From positions 5,739,501 to 5,803,500 of the forward strand of contig CAXIWW010000817.1 in assembly GCA_964036315.1 (NCBI GenBank): a stretch of 64,000 nucleotides of DNA, written 5' to 3'. A model generated the notes under the pieces. It worked only from the letters and a program-made list of their open reading frames with translations, ran no database searches and was not told the origin of the DNA. The DNA is from Acanthosepion esculentum (Eukaryota > Mollusca > Cephalopoda > Sepiida > Sepiidae). Each line of letters begins with the position of its first letter. The first letter of the stretch is position 1. A program made the position numbers and the translations under genes. Shown here in pieces: positions 37,701 to 50,900 of this stretch.

Positions 37701-40700
37701 TGGGGGTCGTCTGCCTGGGACTTTCTGGGACTGTCTCCTGGCTGGGGGTCGTTTGTTTGGGATATGGTGGGACTGGGGTTCGTCGGCGTGGGACTTTCTG
37801 GGACTGGGCGTCGTCTGCGTGGGACTTTCTGGGACTGTGTTCTGGGTGGGGGGTCGTCTGCGTGGGTCTTTCTTGGAGTCTCTCCTGGGTGGGGGGTCGT
37901 CTTCGAGGGACTTTCTGGGATTGTTTCCTGGGTGGGGGTCGTCTGCGTGGGACATTCTGGGACTGGGGGTCGTCTGCGTGGGATTTCTGGAACTGTCTCC
38001 TGGGTGGGGGGTCGTCTGCGTGGGACTTTCTGGGACTGTCTCCTGGGTGGGGGCTCGTCTGCGTGGGACTTTCTGGGACTGTCTCCTGGGTGTGTGTTCT
38101 TCTGCGTGGGACTTTCTGTGACTGGATGTCGTCTGCGTGGGTCTTGCTGGGACTGTCTCCTGTCTGGGGGTCGTCTGCGCGGGACTTTCTTGGACTGGGG
38201 GTCGTCTGCGTGGGACTGCTTCCTGGGTGGGGGCTCGTCTGCGTGGGATATCTGGGACTATCTCATGTGTGGGGGGTCGTCTGCATGGGGCTTTCTGTGA
38301 CTCGGTGTCGTCTGCGTGGGTCTTTCTTGGACTCTCTCCTGGGTGGGGAGTCGTCTGCGTGGGACTTTCTGGGACTGGGTGACGTCTGCGTGGGTCTTTC
38401 TGGGACAGTCTCCTGGGTGGGGGTTCGTCTGCGTGGGACTTTCTGGGACTGTGGGTCGTCTGCGTGGGACTTTCTGGGACTGGGGGCCGTCTGCGTGGGT
38501 CTTTCTGGGACTCTCTCCTGGGTCGGGGGTCGTCTGCGTGGGACTTTCTGGGACTGGGGGTCGTCTGCGTGGGTCTTTCTGGGACTGTCTTTTGGGTGGG
38601 GTTCGTCTGCGTGGGACTTTCTGGGACTGTCTCCTTGATGGGGTGTCGTCTGCGTGGGAATTTCTGGGACTGGGGGCGTCTGCGTGGTACTTTCTGGGAC
38701 TGGGGGTCGATTGTGTGGGACTTTCTGGGACTGGGGTAGTCTACGTGGGACTTTCTGGGTCTCTCTCCTGGGTGGGGGATCGTCTACGTGGGTCTTTCTG
38801 GGACTGTCTTTTGGGTGGGGGTTCGTCTGCGTGGGTCTTTCTGGGACTGTCTCCTGGGTGGGGGATCGTCTTCGTGGGACTTTCTGGGACTTGGGGTCGT
38901 CTGCGTGGGACTTTCTGGGACTGGAGGTCATCTGCGTGGGACTTTCTGGGACTGGGGATAGTCTCCGTGAGACTTTCTGGGACTGTCTCCTATCGTCTGC
39001 GTGGGACTTGCTGGGACTGGGGGTCGTCTGCGTGGGACTTTCTGGGACGGTCTCCTGTTTGGCGGGTCATCTGCGTGGGGCTTTCTGGGACTCTTTCCTT
39101 GGTGGGGACTCGTCTGCGTGGGACTTTCTGGGACTGGGGTCGTCTGCGTGTGTCTTTCTTGTACAGTCTCCTGGGTGCGGTGTCGTCTGCGTGGGATTTT
39201 GTGGTACTGGGGGTCGTCTGCGTGGGACTTTCTGGGACTGGGAGTCATCTGCATGGGAGTTTCTGGGACTGTCTCCTGGGTGGGGGGTCGTCTGCGTGAG
39301 ACTTTCTGGGACTGTCTCCTGGGTGGGGGTGTCGTCTGCGTAGGACTTTGTGGGACTGGGGGTCGTCTGCGTGGGACTTTCTGGGATTGGGGGTCGTCCG
39401 CGTGGGACTTTCTGGGACTGTCTCCTGGGTGGGGGGTCGTCTTTTTGGGACTTTCTGGGACTGTCTCCTGGGTGGAGGGTCGTCTTTTTGTGACTTTCTG
39501 GGACTGTCTCCTGGGTGGAGGGTCGTCTGCGTGGGACTTTCTGGGACTGGAGCTCGTCTGCGTGGGACTTTCTGGGACTTTCTGGGACTGGGGGTCGTCT
39601 GCGTGGGAATTTCTGGGACTGTTTCCTGGGTGCGGGGTCGTCTGCATGGGACTTTCTGGGACTGGGGGTCGTCTGCGTATGAGTTTCTGTGACTGTCTCC
39701 TCGGTGGGGGGTCGTCTGCGTGGGACTTTCTGGGACTGTGGGTCGTCTGCGTGGGACTTTCTGGGACTGGGGGCCGTCTGCGTGGGTCTTTCTGGGACTC
39801 TCTCCTGGGTCAGGGGTCGTCTGCGTTTTAATTTCTGGGACTGGGGGTCGTCTGCGTGGGTCTTTCTGGGACTGTCTCCTGGGTAGGGGTTCGTTTGCGT
39901 GGGCCTTTCTGGGACTGTCTCCTTGATGAGGTGTCTGCGTGGGACTTTCTGGGAATGGGGGTCGTCTGCGATGGACTTTCTGGGACTCTCTCCTGGCTGG
40001 GGGGGTCGTCTACATGGGACTTGCTGTGACTGGGGGTCGTCTGCGTGGGACATTCTGCGACTAGGGTTCGTCTGCGTTGGTCTTTCTGGGACTGTCTCCT
40101 GGGTGGGGGATCGTCTGCGTGGGACTTTCTGGGACTGGGGGTCGTCTGCGTGGGACTTTCGGGGACTGGGGGTCATCTGCGTGGGACTTTCTGGGACTGG
40201 GGATAGTCTCCGTGAGACTTTTGGGTACTGTCTCCTATCGTCTGCGTGGGACTTGCTGGGACTGGGGGTCGTCTGCGTGGGACTTTCTGGGACGGTCTCC
40301 TGGGTGGGGGATCGTCTGCGTGGGACTTTCTGGGACTTGGGGTCGTCTGCGTGGGACTTTCTGGGACTGGAGGTCATCTGCGTGGGACTTTCTGGGACTG
40401 GGGATAGTCTCCGTGAGACTTTCTGGGACTGTCTCCTATCGTCTGCATGGTACTTGCTGGGACTGGGGGTCGTCTGCGTGGGACTTTCTGGGACGGTCTC
40501 CTGTTTGGGGGGTCGTCTGCGTGGGACTTTCTGGGACTGGGTGTCGTCTGCGTGGGACTTTCTGGGACTGTCTCCTGGGTGGTGTCGTTTGTTTGGGACA
40601 TGGTGGGACTGGGGGTCGTCTGCGTGGGACTTTCTGGGACTGGGCGTCGTCTGCGTGGGACTTTCTGGGACTGTCTCCTGGGTGGGGGGTCGTCTGCGTG

Positions 40701-41860
40701 GGACTTTCTGGGACTGGGGGTCGTCTGCGTGGGTCTTTCTGGGACTCTCTCCCGGGTGGGGGGGTCATCTGCGTGGGTCTTTCTGGGACTGTTTCCTGGG
40801 TGGGTACTCGTCTGCGTGGGACTTTCTGGGAATGGGGGTCGTCTGCGATGGACTTTCTGGGACTGTCTCCTTGGTGGGGGTCATTTGTTTGGGACATGGT
40901 GGGACTGGGGGTCGTCGGCGTGGGACTTTCTGGGACTGGGTGTCGTCTGCGTGGGACTTTCTGGGACTGTTTCCTGGGTGGGGGTTGTCCTCGTGGGATT
41001 TTCTGTGACTGGGGGTCGTCGGCGTGGGACTTTCTGGGACTGGAGGTCATCTGCGTGGGACTTTCTGGGACTGGGGATAGTCTCCGTGGGACTTTCTGGG
41101 ACTGTCTCCTATCTTCTGCGTGGGACTTGCTGGGACTGGGGGTCGTCTGCGTGGGACTTTCTGGGACTGTCTCCTGTTTGGGGGGGTCGTCTGCGTGTGG
41201 CTTTCTGGGACTAGGGTGTCGTCTGCGTGGGACTTTCTGGGACTGGGGGACGTCTGCGTGGGACTTTCTCGGACTGGGGGTCGTCTGCCTGGGACTTTCT
41301 GGGACTGTCTCCTGGGTGGGGGTCGTTTGTTTGGGACATGGTGGGACTGGGGGTCGTCGGCGTGGGACTTTCTGGGACTGGGCTTCGTCTGCGTTGGACT
41401 TTCTGGGACTGTGTCCTGGGTGGGGGGTCGTCTGCGTGGGTCTTTCTGGGACTGTTTCCTGGGTGGGGGTCGTCTGCGTGGGTCATTCTGGGACTGGGGG
41501 TCGTCTGCGTGGGATTTCTGGGACTGAACCTGGATGGGGGCTCGTCTGCGTGGGACATTCTGGGACTGTTTCCTGGGTTCGGACTCGTCTGCGTGGGACT
41601 TTCTGGGACTGGGTGTCGTCTGCGAGGGACTTTCTGGGACTGTCTCCTTGGTGGGGGGTCGTCTGCGTGAGACTTTCTGGGACTGTCTACTGGGTGGGGA
41701 TCGTCTGCATGGGACTTCCTGGGACTGGGGGTGGTCTGCGTGGGACTTTCTCGGACTGTCTCCTGGGTGGGGGGTCGTCTGCGTGGGACTTTCTGGGACT
41801 GGGGGACGTCTGCGTGGGACTTTCTCGGACTGGGGGTCGTCTGCGTGGGACTTTCTCGGA
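34770..41860 (-). repeat. Inner part of right D arm: mosaic without one fixed long period
   Basis: Ordinary D monomers with recurring rare modules at irregular spacing. The module atagtctccgtg followed by ctcctatcgtctg occurs near 36000, 37505, 38955, 40200, 40403 and 41075, so 1.2-1.5 kb apart, with one 203-bp step. The ttgtttgggacatggtggg variant recurs near 36210, 36435, 40590 and 40885. These mark a decayed or shuffled HOR. No gene-like sequence is present. Confidence 0.75.
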
Positions 41861-42306
41861 CTGTCTCCTGGGTGGGGGGTCGTCTGCGTGGGACTTTCTG
41901 GGACTGTCTCCTGGGTGGGGGCTCGTCTGCGTTGAACTTTCTGGGACTGTCTCCTGGGTGTGTGTTCTTCTGCGTGGGACTTTCTGTGACTGGATGTCGT
42001 CTGCATTGGTCTTGCTGGGACTGTCTCTTGTCTGGGGGTCGTCTGCGCGGGACTTTCTTGGACTGGGGGTCGTCTGCGTGGGACTGTCTCCTGGGTGGGG
42101 GGTCGTCTGCGTGGGACTTTCTGGGACTGTCTCCTGGGTGGGGGCTCGTCTGCGTTGGACTTTCTGGGACTGTCTCCTGGGTGTGTGTTCTTCTGCGTGG
42201 GACTTTCTGTGACTGGATGTCGTCTGCATTGGTCTTGCTGGGACTGTCTCTTGTCTGGGGGTCGTCTGCGCGGGACTTTCTTGGACTGGGGGTCGTCTGC
42301 GTGGGA
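41861..42306 (-). repeat. 223-bp tandem duplication in D
   Basis: Copies at 41861-42083 and 42084-42306 share gggtgtgtgttcttctgcg, gtgactggatgtcgtctgc and gtctcttgtctggggg. Rare differences are visible (gttgaac versus gttggac). The same module also occurs singly near 38090, 43627, 54217 and 56146, so it is a mobile-looking variant block spread by recombination within the array. Confidence 0.82.
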
Positions 42307-44989
42307 CTGCTTCCTGGGTGGGGGGTCGTCTGCGTGGGATATCTGGGACTATCTCCTGGGTGGGGGGTCGTCTGCATGGGTCTTTCTTGGACTCTTTCCT
42401 GGGTGGGGGGTCGTCTTCGTGTGACTTTCTGGGACTGTCTCCTGGGTGGGGAGTCGTCTGCGTGGGACTTTCCGGGACTGGGTGACGTCTGCGTGGGTCT
42501 TTCTGGGACTGTCTCCTTGGTCGGGGTTCGTCTGCGTGGGACTTTCTGGGACTGTGGGTCGTCTGCGTGGGACTTTCTGGGACTGGGGGCCGTCTGCGTG
42601 GGTCTTTCTGGGACTCTCTCCTGGGTCGGGGGTCTTCTGCGTGGGACTTTCTGGGACTGGGGATCGTCTGCCTGGGTCTTTCTGGGACTGTCTCCTGGGT
42701 GGGGGTTCGTCTGCGTGGGAATTTCTGGGACTGTCTACTTGATGCGGTGTCGTCTGCGTGGGACTTTCTGGGACTGGAGGCGTCTGCGTGGGACTTTCTG
42801 GGACTGGGGGTCGATTGTGTGGGACTTTCTGGGACCGGGGGTAGACTACGTGGGACTTTCTGGGTCTCTCTCCTGGGTGGGGGGTCGTCTACGTGGGACT
42901 TGCTCTGACTGGGGGTCGTCTGCGTGGGACATTCTGGGACTAGAGCTCGTCTGCGTGGGTCTTTCTGGGACTGTCTCCTGGGTGGGGGATCGTCTGCGTG
43001 GGACTTTCTGGGACTTGGGGTCGTCTGCATGGGACTTTCTGGGACTGGAGGTCATCTGCGTGGGACTTTCTGGGACGGGGGATAGTCTCCGTGAGACTTT
43101 CTGGGACTGTCTCCTATCGTCTGCGTGGGACTTGCTGGGACTGGGGGTCGTCTGCGTGGGACTTTCTGGGACGGTCTCCTGTTTGGGGGGTCGTCTGCGT
43201 GGGACTTTCTGGGACTGGGGGTCGTCTGCGTGGGACTTTCTGGGACTGGGGGACGTCTGCGTGGGACTTTCTCGGACTGGGGGTCGTCTGCCTGGGACTT
43301 TCTGGGACTGTCTCCTGGATGGGGATCGTTTGTTTGGGACATGGTGGGACTGGGGGTCGTCGGCGTGGGACTTTCTGGGACTGGGCATCGTCTGCGTTGG
43401 ACTTTCTGGGACTGTGTCCTTGGTGGGGGGTCGTCTGCGTGGGTCTTTCTTGGAGTCTCTCCTGGGTGGGGGGTCGTCTTCGTGGGACTTTCTGGGACTG
43501 TTTCCTGGGTGGGGGTCGTCTGCGTGGGACATTCTGGGACTGGGGGTCGTCTGCGTGGGACTTTCTGGGACTGTCTCCTGGGTGGGGGGTCGTCTGCGTG
43601 GGACTTTCTGGGACTGTCTCCTGGGTGTGTGTTCTTCTGCGTGGGACTTTCTGTGACTGGATGTCGTCTGCATTGGTCTTGCTGGGACTGTCTCCTGTCT
43701 GGGGGTCGTCTGCGCGGGACTTTCTTGGACTGGGGGTCGTCTGCGTGGGACTGCATCCTGGGTGGGGGGTCGTCTGCGTGGGATATCTGGGACTATCTCC
43801 TGGGTGGGTGGTCGTCTGCATGGGTCTTTCTTGGACTCTCTCCTGGGTGGGGGGTCGTCTTCGTGTGACTTTCTGGGACTGTCTCCTGGGTGGGGAGTCG
43901 TCTGCGTGGGACTTTCTTGGACTGCGGGTCGTCTGCGTGGGACTTTCTGGGACTGGGGGCCGTCTGCGTGGGTCTTTCTGGGACTCTCTCCTGGGTCGGG
44001 GGTCGTCTGCGTGGGACTTTCTGGGACTGGGGATCGTCTCCCTGGGTCTTTCTGGGACTGTCTCCTGGGTGGGGGTTCGTCTGCGTGGGACTTTCTGGGA
44101 CTGTCTCCTTGATGGGGTGTCGTCTGCGTGGGACTATCTTGGACTGGGGGCGTCTGCGTGGGTCTTTCTGGGACTGGGGGTCGATTGTGTGGGACTTTCT
44201 GGGACTGGAGGTCATCTGCGTGGGACTTTCTGGGACTGGGGATAGTCTCCGTGAGACTTTCTGGGAATGTCTCCTATCGTTTGCGTGGGACTTGCTGGGA
44301 CTGGGGGTCGTCTGCGTGGGACTTTCTGGGACGGTCTCCTGTTTGGGGGGTCGTCTGCGTGGGATTTCTGGGACTGGGGGTCGTCTGCGTGGGACTTTCT
44401 CGGACTGTCTCCTGGGTGGTGTCGTTTGTTTTGGACATGGTGGGACTGGGGGTCGTCTGCGTGGGACTTTCTGGAACTGGGCGTCGTCTGCGTGGGACTT
44501 TCTGGGACTGTCTCCTGGGTGGGGGGTCGTCTGCGTGGGACTTTCTGGGACTGGGGGTCGTCTGCGTGGGTCTTTCTGGGACTCTCTCCCGGGTGGGGGG
44601 GTCATCTGCTTGGGTCTTTCTGGGACTGTTTCCTGGGTGGGGACTCGACTGCGTGGGACTTTCTGGGACTGGGGGTCGTCTGCGAGGGACTTTCTGGGAC
44701 TGTCTCCTTGGTGGGGGTCGTTTGTTTGGGACATGGTGGGACTGGGGGTCGTCGGCGTGGGACTTTCTGGGACTGGGTGTCGTCTGCGTGGGTCTTTCTG
44801 GGACTGTCTCCTGGGTGGGGGTTCGTCTGCCTGGCACTCTTAGGGACTGGGTGTCGTCTGCGTGGGACTTTCTGGGACTGTTTCCTGGGTGGTGGTTGTC
44901 CTCGTGGGACGTTCTGTGACTGGGGGTCGTCTGCGTGGGACTTTCTGGGACTGTCACCTGTGTGGGGGGTCTTCTGCGTGGGACTTTCT
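42307..44989 (-). repeat. D mosaic between the 223-bp pair and the 1.65-kb array
   Basis: Ordinary D monomers with single copies of modules also seen elsewhere: ggatatctgggactatctcc near 42338 and 43783, gggtgtgtgttcttctgcg near 43620, and the atagtctccgtg module near 43083 and 44242. No long period of its own is clear. Nothing gene-like is seen. Confidence 0.72.
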
Positions 44990-47900
44990 GGGACTGTCTC
45001 CTGGGTGGGTGTTCGTCTGCGTGGGATTTTCTGGGACTGGGGGTCGTCTGCGTGGGACTTGCTGGGACACTCTCCTGTCTGGGGGTCGTCTGCGTGGGAA
45101 TTTCTTGGACTGGGGCTCGTCTGCGTGGGACTTTCTGGGACTGTCACCTGTGTGGGAGGTCGTCTGCGTGGTAAATCTAGGACTGTCTCCTGGGTGGGGT
45201 GTCGTCTGCATGGGACATTCTGGGCCTGGGGGTCTTCTGCGTGGGTCTTTCTGGGACAGTCTCTTGGGTGCGGTGTCGTCTGCGTGGGACTTTGTGGGAC
45301 TGGGGGTCGTCTGCGTGGTACTTTCTGTGACTGGGGGTCGTCTTGTGGGTCTTTCTGGGACTCTCTCCTGGGTGGGTGTTCATCTGCGTGGGGCTTTCTG
45401 GGACTCTTTCCTTGGTGGGGACTCGTCTGCGTGGGACTTTCTGGGACTGGGGTCGTCTTCGTGGGTCTTTCTTGGACAGTCTCCTGGGTGAAGTGTCGTC
45501 TGCGTGGGATTTTGTGGGACTGGGGGTCGTCTGCGTGGGACTTTCTGGGACTGAGGGTCGTCTGCGTGGGACTTTCTGGGACTGTCTCCTCGGTGGGGGT
45601 TCGTCTGCGTGGGACTTTCTGGGACTGTGGGTCGTCTGCGTGGTACTTTCTGGGACTGGGGGCCGTCTGCGTGGGTCTTTCTGGGACTCTCTCCTGGGTC
45701 GGGGGTCGTCTGCGTAGGACTTTCTGTGACTGGGGGTCGTCTGCGTGGGTCTTTCTGGGACTGTCTCCTGGGTGGGGGTTCGTCTGCGTGGGACTTTCTG
45801 GGACTGTCTCCTTGATGGGGTGTCGTCTGCGTGGGACTTTCTGGGACTGGTGTCGTCTGCGTGGGACTTTCTGGGACTGGGGGTCGATTGTGTGGGATTT
45901 TCTGGGACTGGGGGTAGTCTGCGTGGGACTTTCTGTGTCTGTGTCCTGGGTGGGGGGGTCGTCTACGTGGGAATTGCTGGGACTGGGGGCCGTCTGCGTG
46001 GGACTTTCTGGGACTGGGGGTCATCTGCGTGGGACTTTCTTGGACTGGGGATAGTCTCCGTGGGACTTTCTGGGACTGTCTCCAATCGTCTGCGTGGGAC
46101 TTGCTGGGACTGGGTGTCGTCTCCGTGTGACTTTCTGGGACTGTCTCCTGTTTGGGGGGTCGTCTGCGTGTGGCTTTCTGGGACTAGGGTGTCGTCAGCG
46201 TGGGACTTTCTGGGACTGGGGGACATCTGCGTGGGACTTTCTGGGACTGGGGGTCGTCTGCATGGGACTTTCTGGGACTGTCTCCTGGGTGGGGGTCGTT
46301 TGTTTGGTACATGGTGGGACTGGGGGTCGTCGGCGTGGGACTTTCTGGGACTGGGGGTCGTCTGCGAGGGACTTTCTGGGACTGTCTCCTTGGTGGGGGG
46401 TCTTCTGCGTGAGACTTTCTGTGACTGTCTCCTGGGTGGGGATCGTCTGCATGGGACTTCCTGGGTGGGGGTCGTCTGCATGGGACTTTCTGGGACTGGG
46501 GGTCGTCTGCATGGGTCTTTCTTGGACTCTCTCCTGGGTGGGGGGTCGTCTTCGTGGGACTTTCTGGGACTGTCTCCTGGGTGGGGAGTCGTCTGCGTGG
46601 GACTTTCTGGGACTGGGTGTCGTCTGCGTGGGTCTTTCTGGGACTGTCTCCTGGGTGGGTGTTCGTCTGCGTGGGATTTTCTGGGACTGGGGGTCGTCTG
46701 CGTGGGACTTGCTGGGACACTCTCCTGTCTGGGGGTCGTCTGCGTGGGAATTTCTTGGACTGGGGCTCGTCTGCGTGGGACTTTCTGGGACTGTCACCTG
46801 TGTGGGAGGTCGTCTGCGTGGTAAATCTAGGACTGTCTCCTGGGTGGGGTGTCGTCTGCATGGGACATTCTGGGCCTGGGGGTCTTCTGCGTGGGTCTTT
46901 CTGGGACAGTCTCTTGGGTGCGGTGTCGTCTGCGTGGGACTTTGTGGGACTGGGGGTCGTCTGCGTGGTACTTTCTGTGACTGGGGGTCGTCTTGTGGGT
47001 CTTTCTGGGACTCTCTCCTGGGTGGGTGTTCATCTGCGTGGGGCTTTCTGGGACTCTTTCCTTGGTGGGGACTCGTCTGCGTGGGACTTTCTGGGACTGG
47101 GGTCGTCTTCGTGGGTCTTTCTTGGACAGTCTCCTGGGTGAAGTGTCTTCTGCGTGGGATTTTGTGGGACTGGGGGTCGTCTGCGTGGGACTTTCTGGGA
47201 CTGAGGGTCGTCTGCGTGGGACTTTCTGGGACTGTCTCCTCGGTGGGGGTTCGTCTGCGTGGGACTTTCTGGGACTGTGGGTCGTCTGCGTGGGACTTTC
47301 TGGGACTGGGGGCCGTCTGCGTGGGTCTTTCTGGGACTCTCTCCTGGGTCGGGGGTCGTCTGCGTAGGACTTTCTGTGACTGGGGGTCGTCTGCGTGGGT
47401 CTTTCTGGGACTGTCTCCTGGGTGGGGGTTCGTCTGCGTGGGACTTTCTGGGACTGTCTCCTTGATGGGGTGTCGTCTGCGTGGGACTTTCTGGGACTGG
47501 TGTCGTCTGCGTGGGACTTTCTGGGACTGGGGGTCGATTGTGTGGGATTTTCTGGGACTGGGGGTAGTCTGCGTGGGACTTTCTGTGTCTGTGTCCTGGG
47601 TGGGGGGGTCGTCTACGTGGGAATTGCTGGGACTGGGGGTCGTCTGCGTGGGACTTTCTGGGACTGGGGGTCATCTGCGTGGGACTTTCTTGGACTGGGG
47701 ATAGTCTCCGTGGGACTTTCTGGGACTGTCTCCAATCGTCTGCGTGGGACTTGCTGGGACTGGGTGTCGTCTCCGTGTGACTTTCTGGGACTGTCTCCTG
47801 TTTGGGGGGTCGTCTGCGTGTGGCTTTCTGGGACTAGGGTGTCGTCAGCGTGGGACTTTCTGGGACTGGGGGACATCTGCGTGGGACTTTCTGGGACTGT

Positions 47901-50900
47901 CTCCTTGGTGGGGGGTCTTCTGCGTGAGACTTTCTGTGACTGTCTCCTGGGTGGGGATCGTCTGCATGGGACTTCCTGGGTGGGGGTCGTCTGCATGGGA
48001 CTTTCTGGGACTGGGGGTCGTCTGCATGGGTCTTTCTTGGACTCTCTCCTGGGTGGGGGGTCGTCTTCGTGGGACTTTCTGGGACTGTCTCCTGGGTGGG
48101 GAGTCGTCTGCGTGGGACTTTCTGGGACTGGGTGTCGTCTGCGTGGGTCTTTCTGGGACTGTCTCCTGGGTGGGTGTTCGTCTGCGTGGGATTTTCTGGG
48201 ACTGGGGGTCGTCTGCGTGGGACTTGCTGGGACACTCTCCTGTCTGGGGGTCGTCTGCGTGGGAATTTCTTGGACTGGGGCTCGTCTGCGTGGGACTTTC
48301 TGGGACTGTCACCTGTGTGGGAGGTCGTCTGCGTGGTAAATCTAGGACTGTCTCCTGGGTGGGGTGTCGTCTGCATGGGACATTCTGGGCCTGGGGGTCT
48401 TCTGCGTGGGTCTTTCTGGGACAGTCTCTTGGGTGCGGTGTCGTCTGCGTGGGACTTTGTGGGACTGGGGGTCGTCTGCGTGGTACTTTCTGTGACTGGG
48501 GGTCGTCTTGTGGGTCTTTCTGGGACTCTCTCCTGGGTGGGTGTTCATCTGCGTGGGGCTTTCTGGGACTCTTTCCTTGGTGGGGACTCGTCTGCGTGGG
48601 ACTTTCTGGGACTGGGGTCGTCTTCGTGGGTCTTTCTTGGACAGTCTCCTGGGTGAAGTGTCGTCTGCGTGGGATTTTGTGGGACTGGGGGTCGTCTGCG
48701 TGGGACTTTCTGGGACTGAGGGTCGTCTGCGTGGGACTTTCTGGGACTGTCTCCTCGGTGGGGGTTCGTCTGCGTGGGACTTTCTGGGACTGTGGGTCGT
48801 CTGCGTGGTACTTTCTGGGACTGGGGGCCGTCTGCGTGGGTCTTTCTGGGACTCTCTCCTGGGTCGGGGGTCGTCTGCGTAGGACTTTCTGTGACTGGGG
48901 GTCGTCTGCGTGGGTCTTTCTGGGACTGTCTCCTGGGTGGGGGTTCGTCTGCGTGGGACTTTCTGGGACTGTCTCCTTGATGGGGTGTCGTCTGCGTGGG
49001 ACTTTCTGGGACTGGTGTCGTCTGCGTGGGACTTTCTGGGACTGGGGGTCGATTGTGTGGGATTTTCTGGGACTGGGGGTAGTCTGCGTGGGACTTTCTG
49101 TGTCTGTGTCCTGGGTGGGGGGGTCGTCTACGTGGGAATTGCTGGGACTGGGGGCCGTCTGCGTGGGACTTTCTGGGACTGGGGGTCATCTGCGTGGGAC
49201 TTTCTTGGACTGGGGATAGTCTCCGTGGGACTTTCTGGGACTGTCTCCAATCGTCTGCGTGGGACTTGCTGGGACTGGGTGTCGTCTCCGTGTGACTTTC
49301 TGGGACTGTCTCCTGTTTGGGGGGTCGTCTGCGTGTGGCTTTCTGGGACTAGGGTGTCGTCAGCGTGGGACTTTCTGGGACTGGGGGACATCTGCGTGGG
49401 ACTTTCTGGGACTGGGGGTCGTCTGCATGGGACTTTCTGGGACTGTCTCCTGGGTGGGGGTCGTTTGTTTGGTACATGGTGGGACTGGGGGTCGTCGGCG
49501 TGGGACTTTCTGGGACTGGGGGTCGTCTGCGAGGGACTTTCTGGGACTGTCTCCTTGGTGGGGGGTCTTCTGCGTGAGACTTTCTGTGACTGTCTCCTGG
49601 GTGGGGATCGTCTGCATGGGACTTCCTGGGTGGGGGTCGTCTGCATGGGACTTTCTGGGACTGGGGGTCGTCTGCATGGGTCTTTCTTGGACTCTCTCCT
49701 GGGTGGGGGGTCGTCTTCGTGGGACTTTCTGGGACTGTCTCCTGGGTGGGGAGTCGTCTGCGTGGGACTTTCTGGGACTGGGTGTCGTCTGCGTGGGTCT
49801 TTCTGGGACTGTCTCCTGGGTGGGTGTTCGTCTGCGTGGGATTTTCTGGGACTGGGGGTCGTCTGCGTGGGACTTGCTGGGACACTCTCCTGTCTGGGGG
49901 TCGTCTGCGTGGGAATTTCTTGGACTGGGGCTCGTCTGCGTGGGACTTTCTGGGACTGTCACCTGTGTGGGAGGTCGTCTGCGTGGTAAATCTAGGACTG
50001 TCTCCTGGGTGGGGTGTCGTCTGCATGGGACATTCTGGGCCTGGGGGTCTTCTGCGTGGGTCTTTCTGGGACAGTCTCTTGGGTGCGGTGTCGTCTGCGT
50101 GGGACTTTGTGGGACTGGGGGTCGTCTGCGTGGTACTTTCTGTGACTGGGGGTCGTCTTGTGGGTCTTTCTGGGACTCTCTCCTGGGTGGGTGTTCATCT
50201 GCGTGGGGCTTTCTGGGACTCTTTCCTTGGTGGGGACTCGTCTGCGTGGGACTTTCTGGGACTGGGGTCGTCTTCGTGGGTCTTTCTTGGACAGTCTCCT
50301 GGGTGAAGTGTCTTCTGCGTGGGATTTTGTGGGACTGGGGGTCGTCTGCGTGGGACTTTCTGGGACTGAGGGTCGTCTGCGTGGGACTTTCTGGGACTGT
50401 CTCCTCGGTGGGGGTTCGTCTGCGTGGGACTTTCTGGGACTGTGGGTCGTCTGCGTGGGACTTTCTGGGACTGGGGGCCGTCTGCGTGGGTCTTTCTGGG
50501 ACTCTCTCCTGGGTCGGGGGTCGTCTGCGTAGGACTTTCTGTGACTGGGGGTCGTCTGCGTGGGTCTTTCTGGGACTGTCTCCTGGGTGGGGGTTCGTCT
50601 GCGTGGGACTTTCTGGGACTGTCTCCTTGATGGGGTGTCGTCTGCGTGGGACTTTCTGGGACTGGTGTCGTCTGCGTGGGACTTTCTGGGACTGGGGGTC
50701 GATTGTGTGGGATTTTCTGGGACTGGGGGTAGTCTGCGTGGGACTTTCTGTGTCTGTGTCCTGGGTGGGGGGGTCGTCTACGTGGGAATTGCTGGGACTG
50801 GGGGTCGTCTGCGTGGGACTTTCTGGGACTGGGGGTCATCTGCGTGGGACTTTCTTGGACTGGGGATAGTCTCCGTGGGACTTTCTGGGACTGTCTCCAA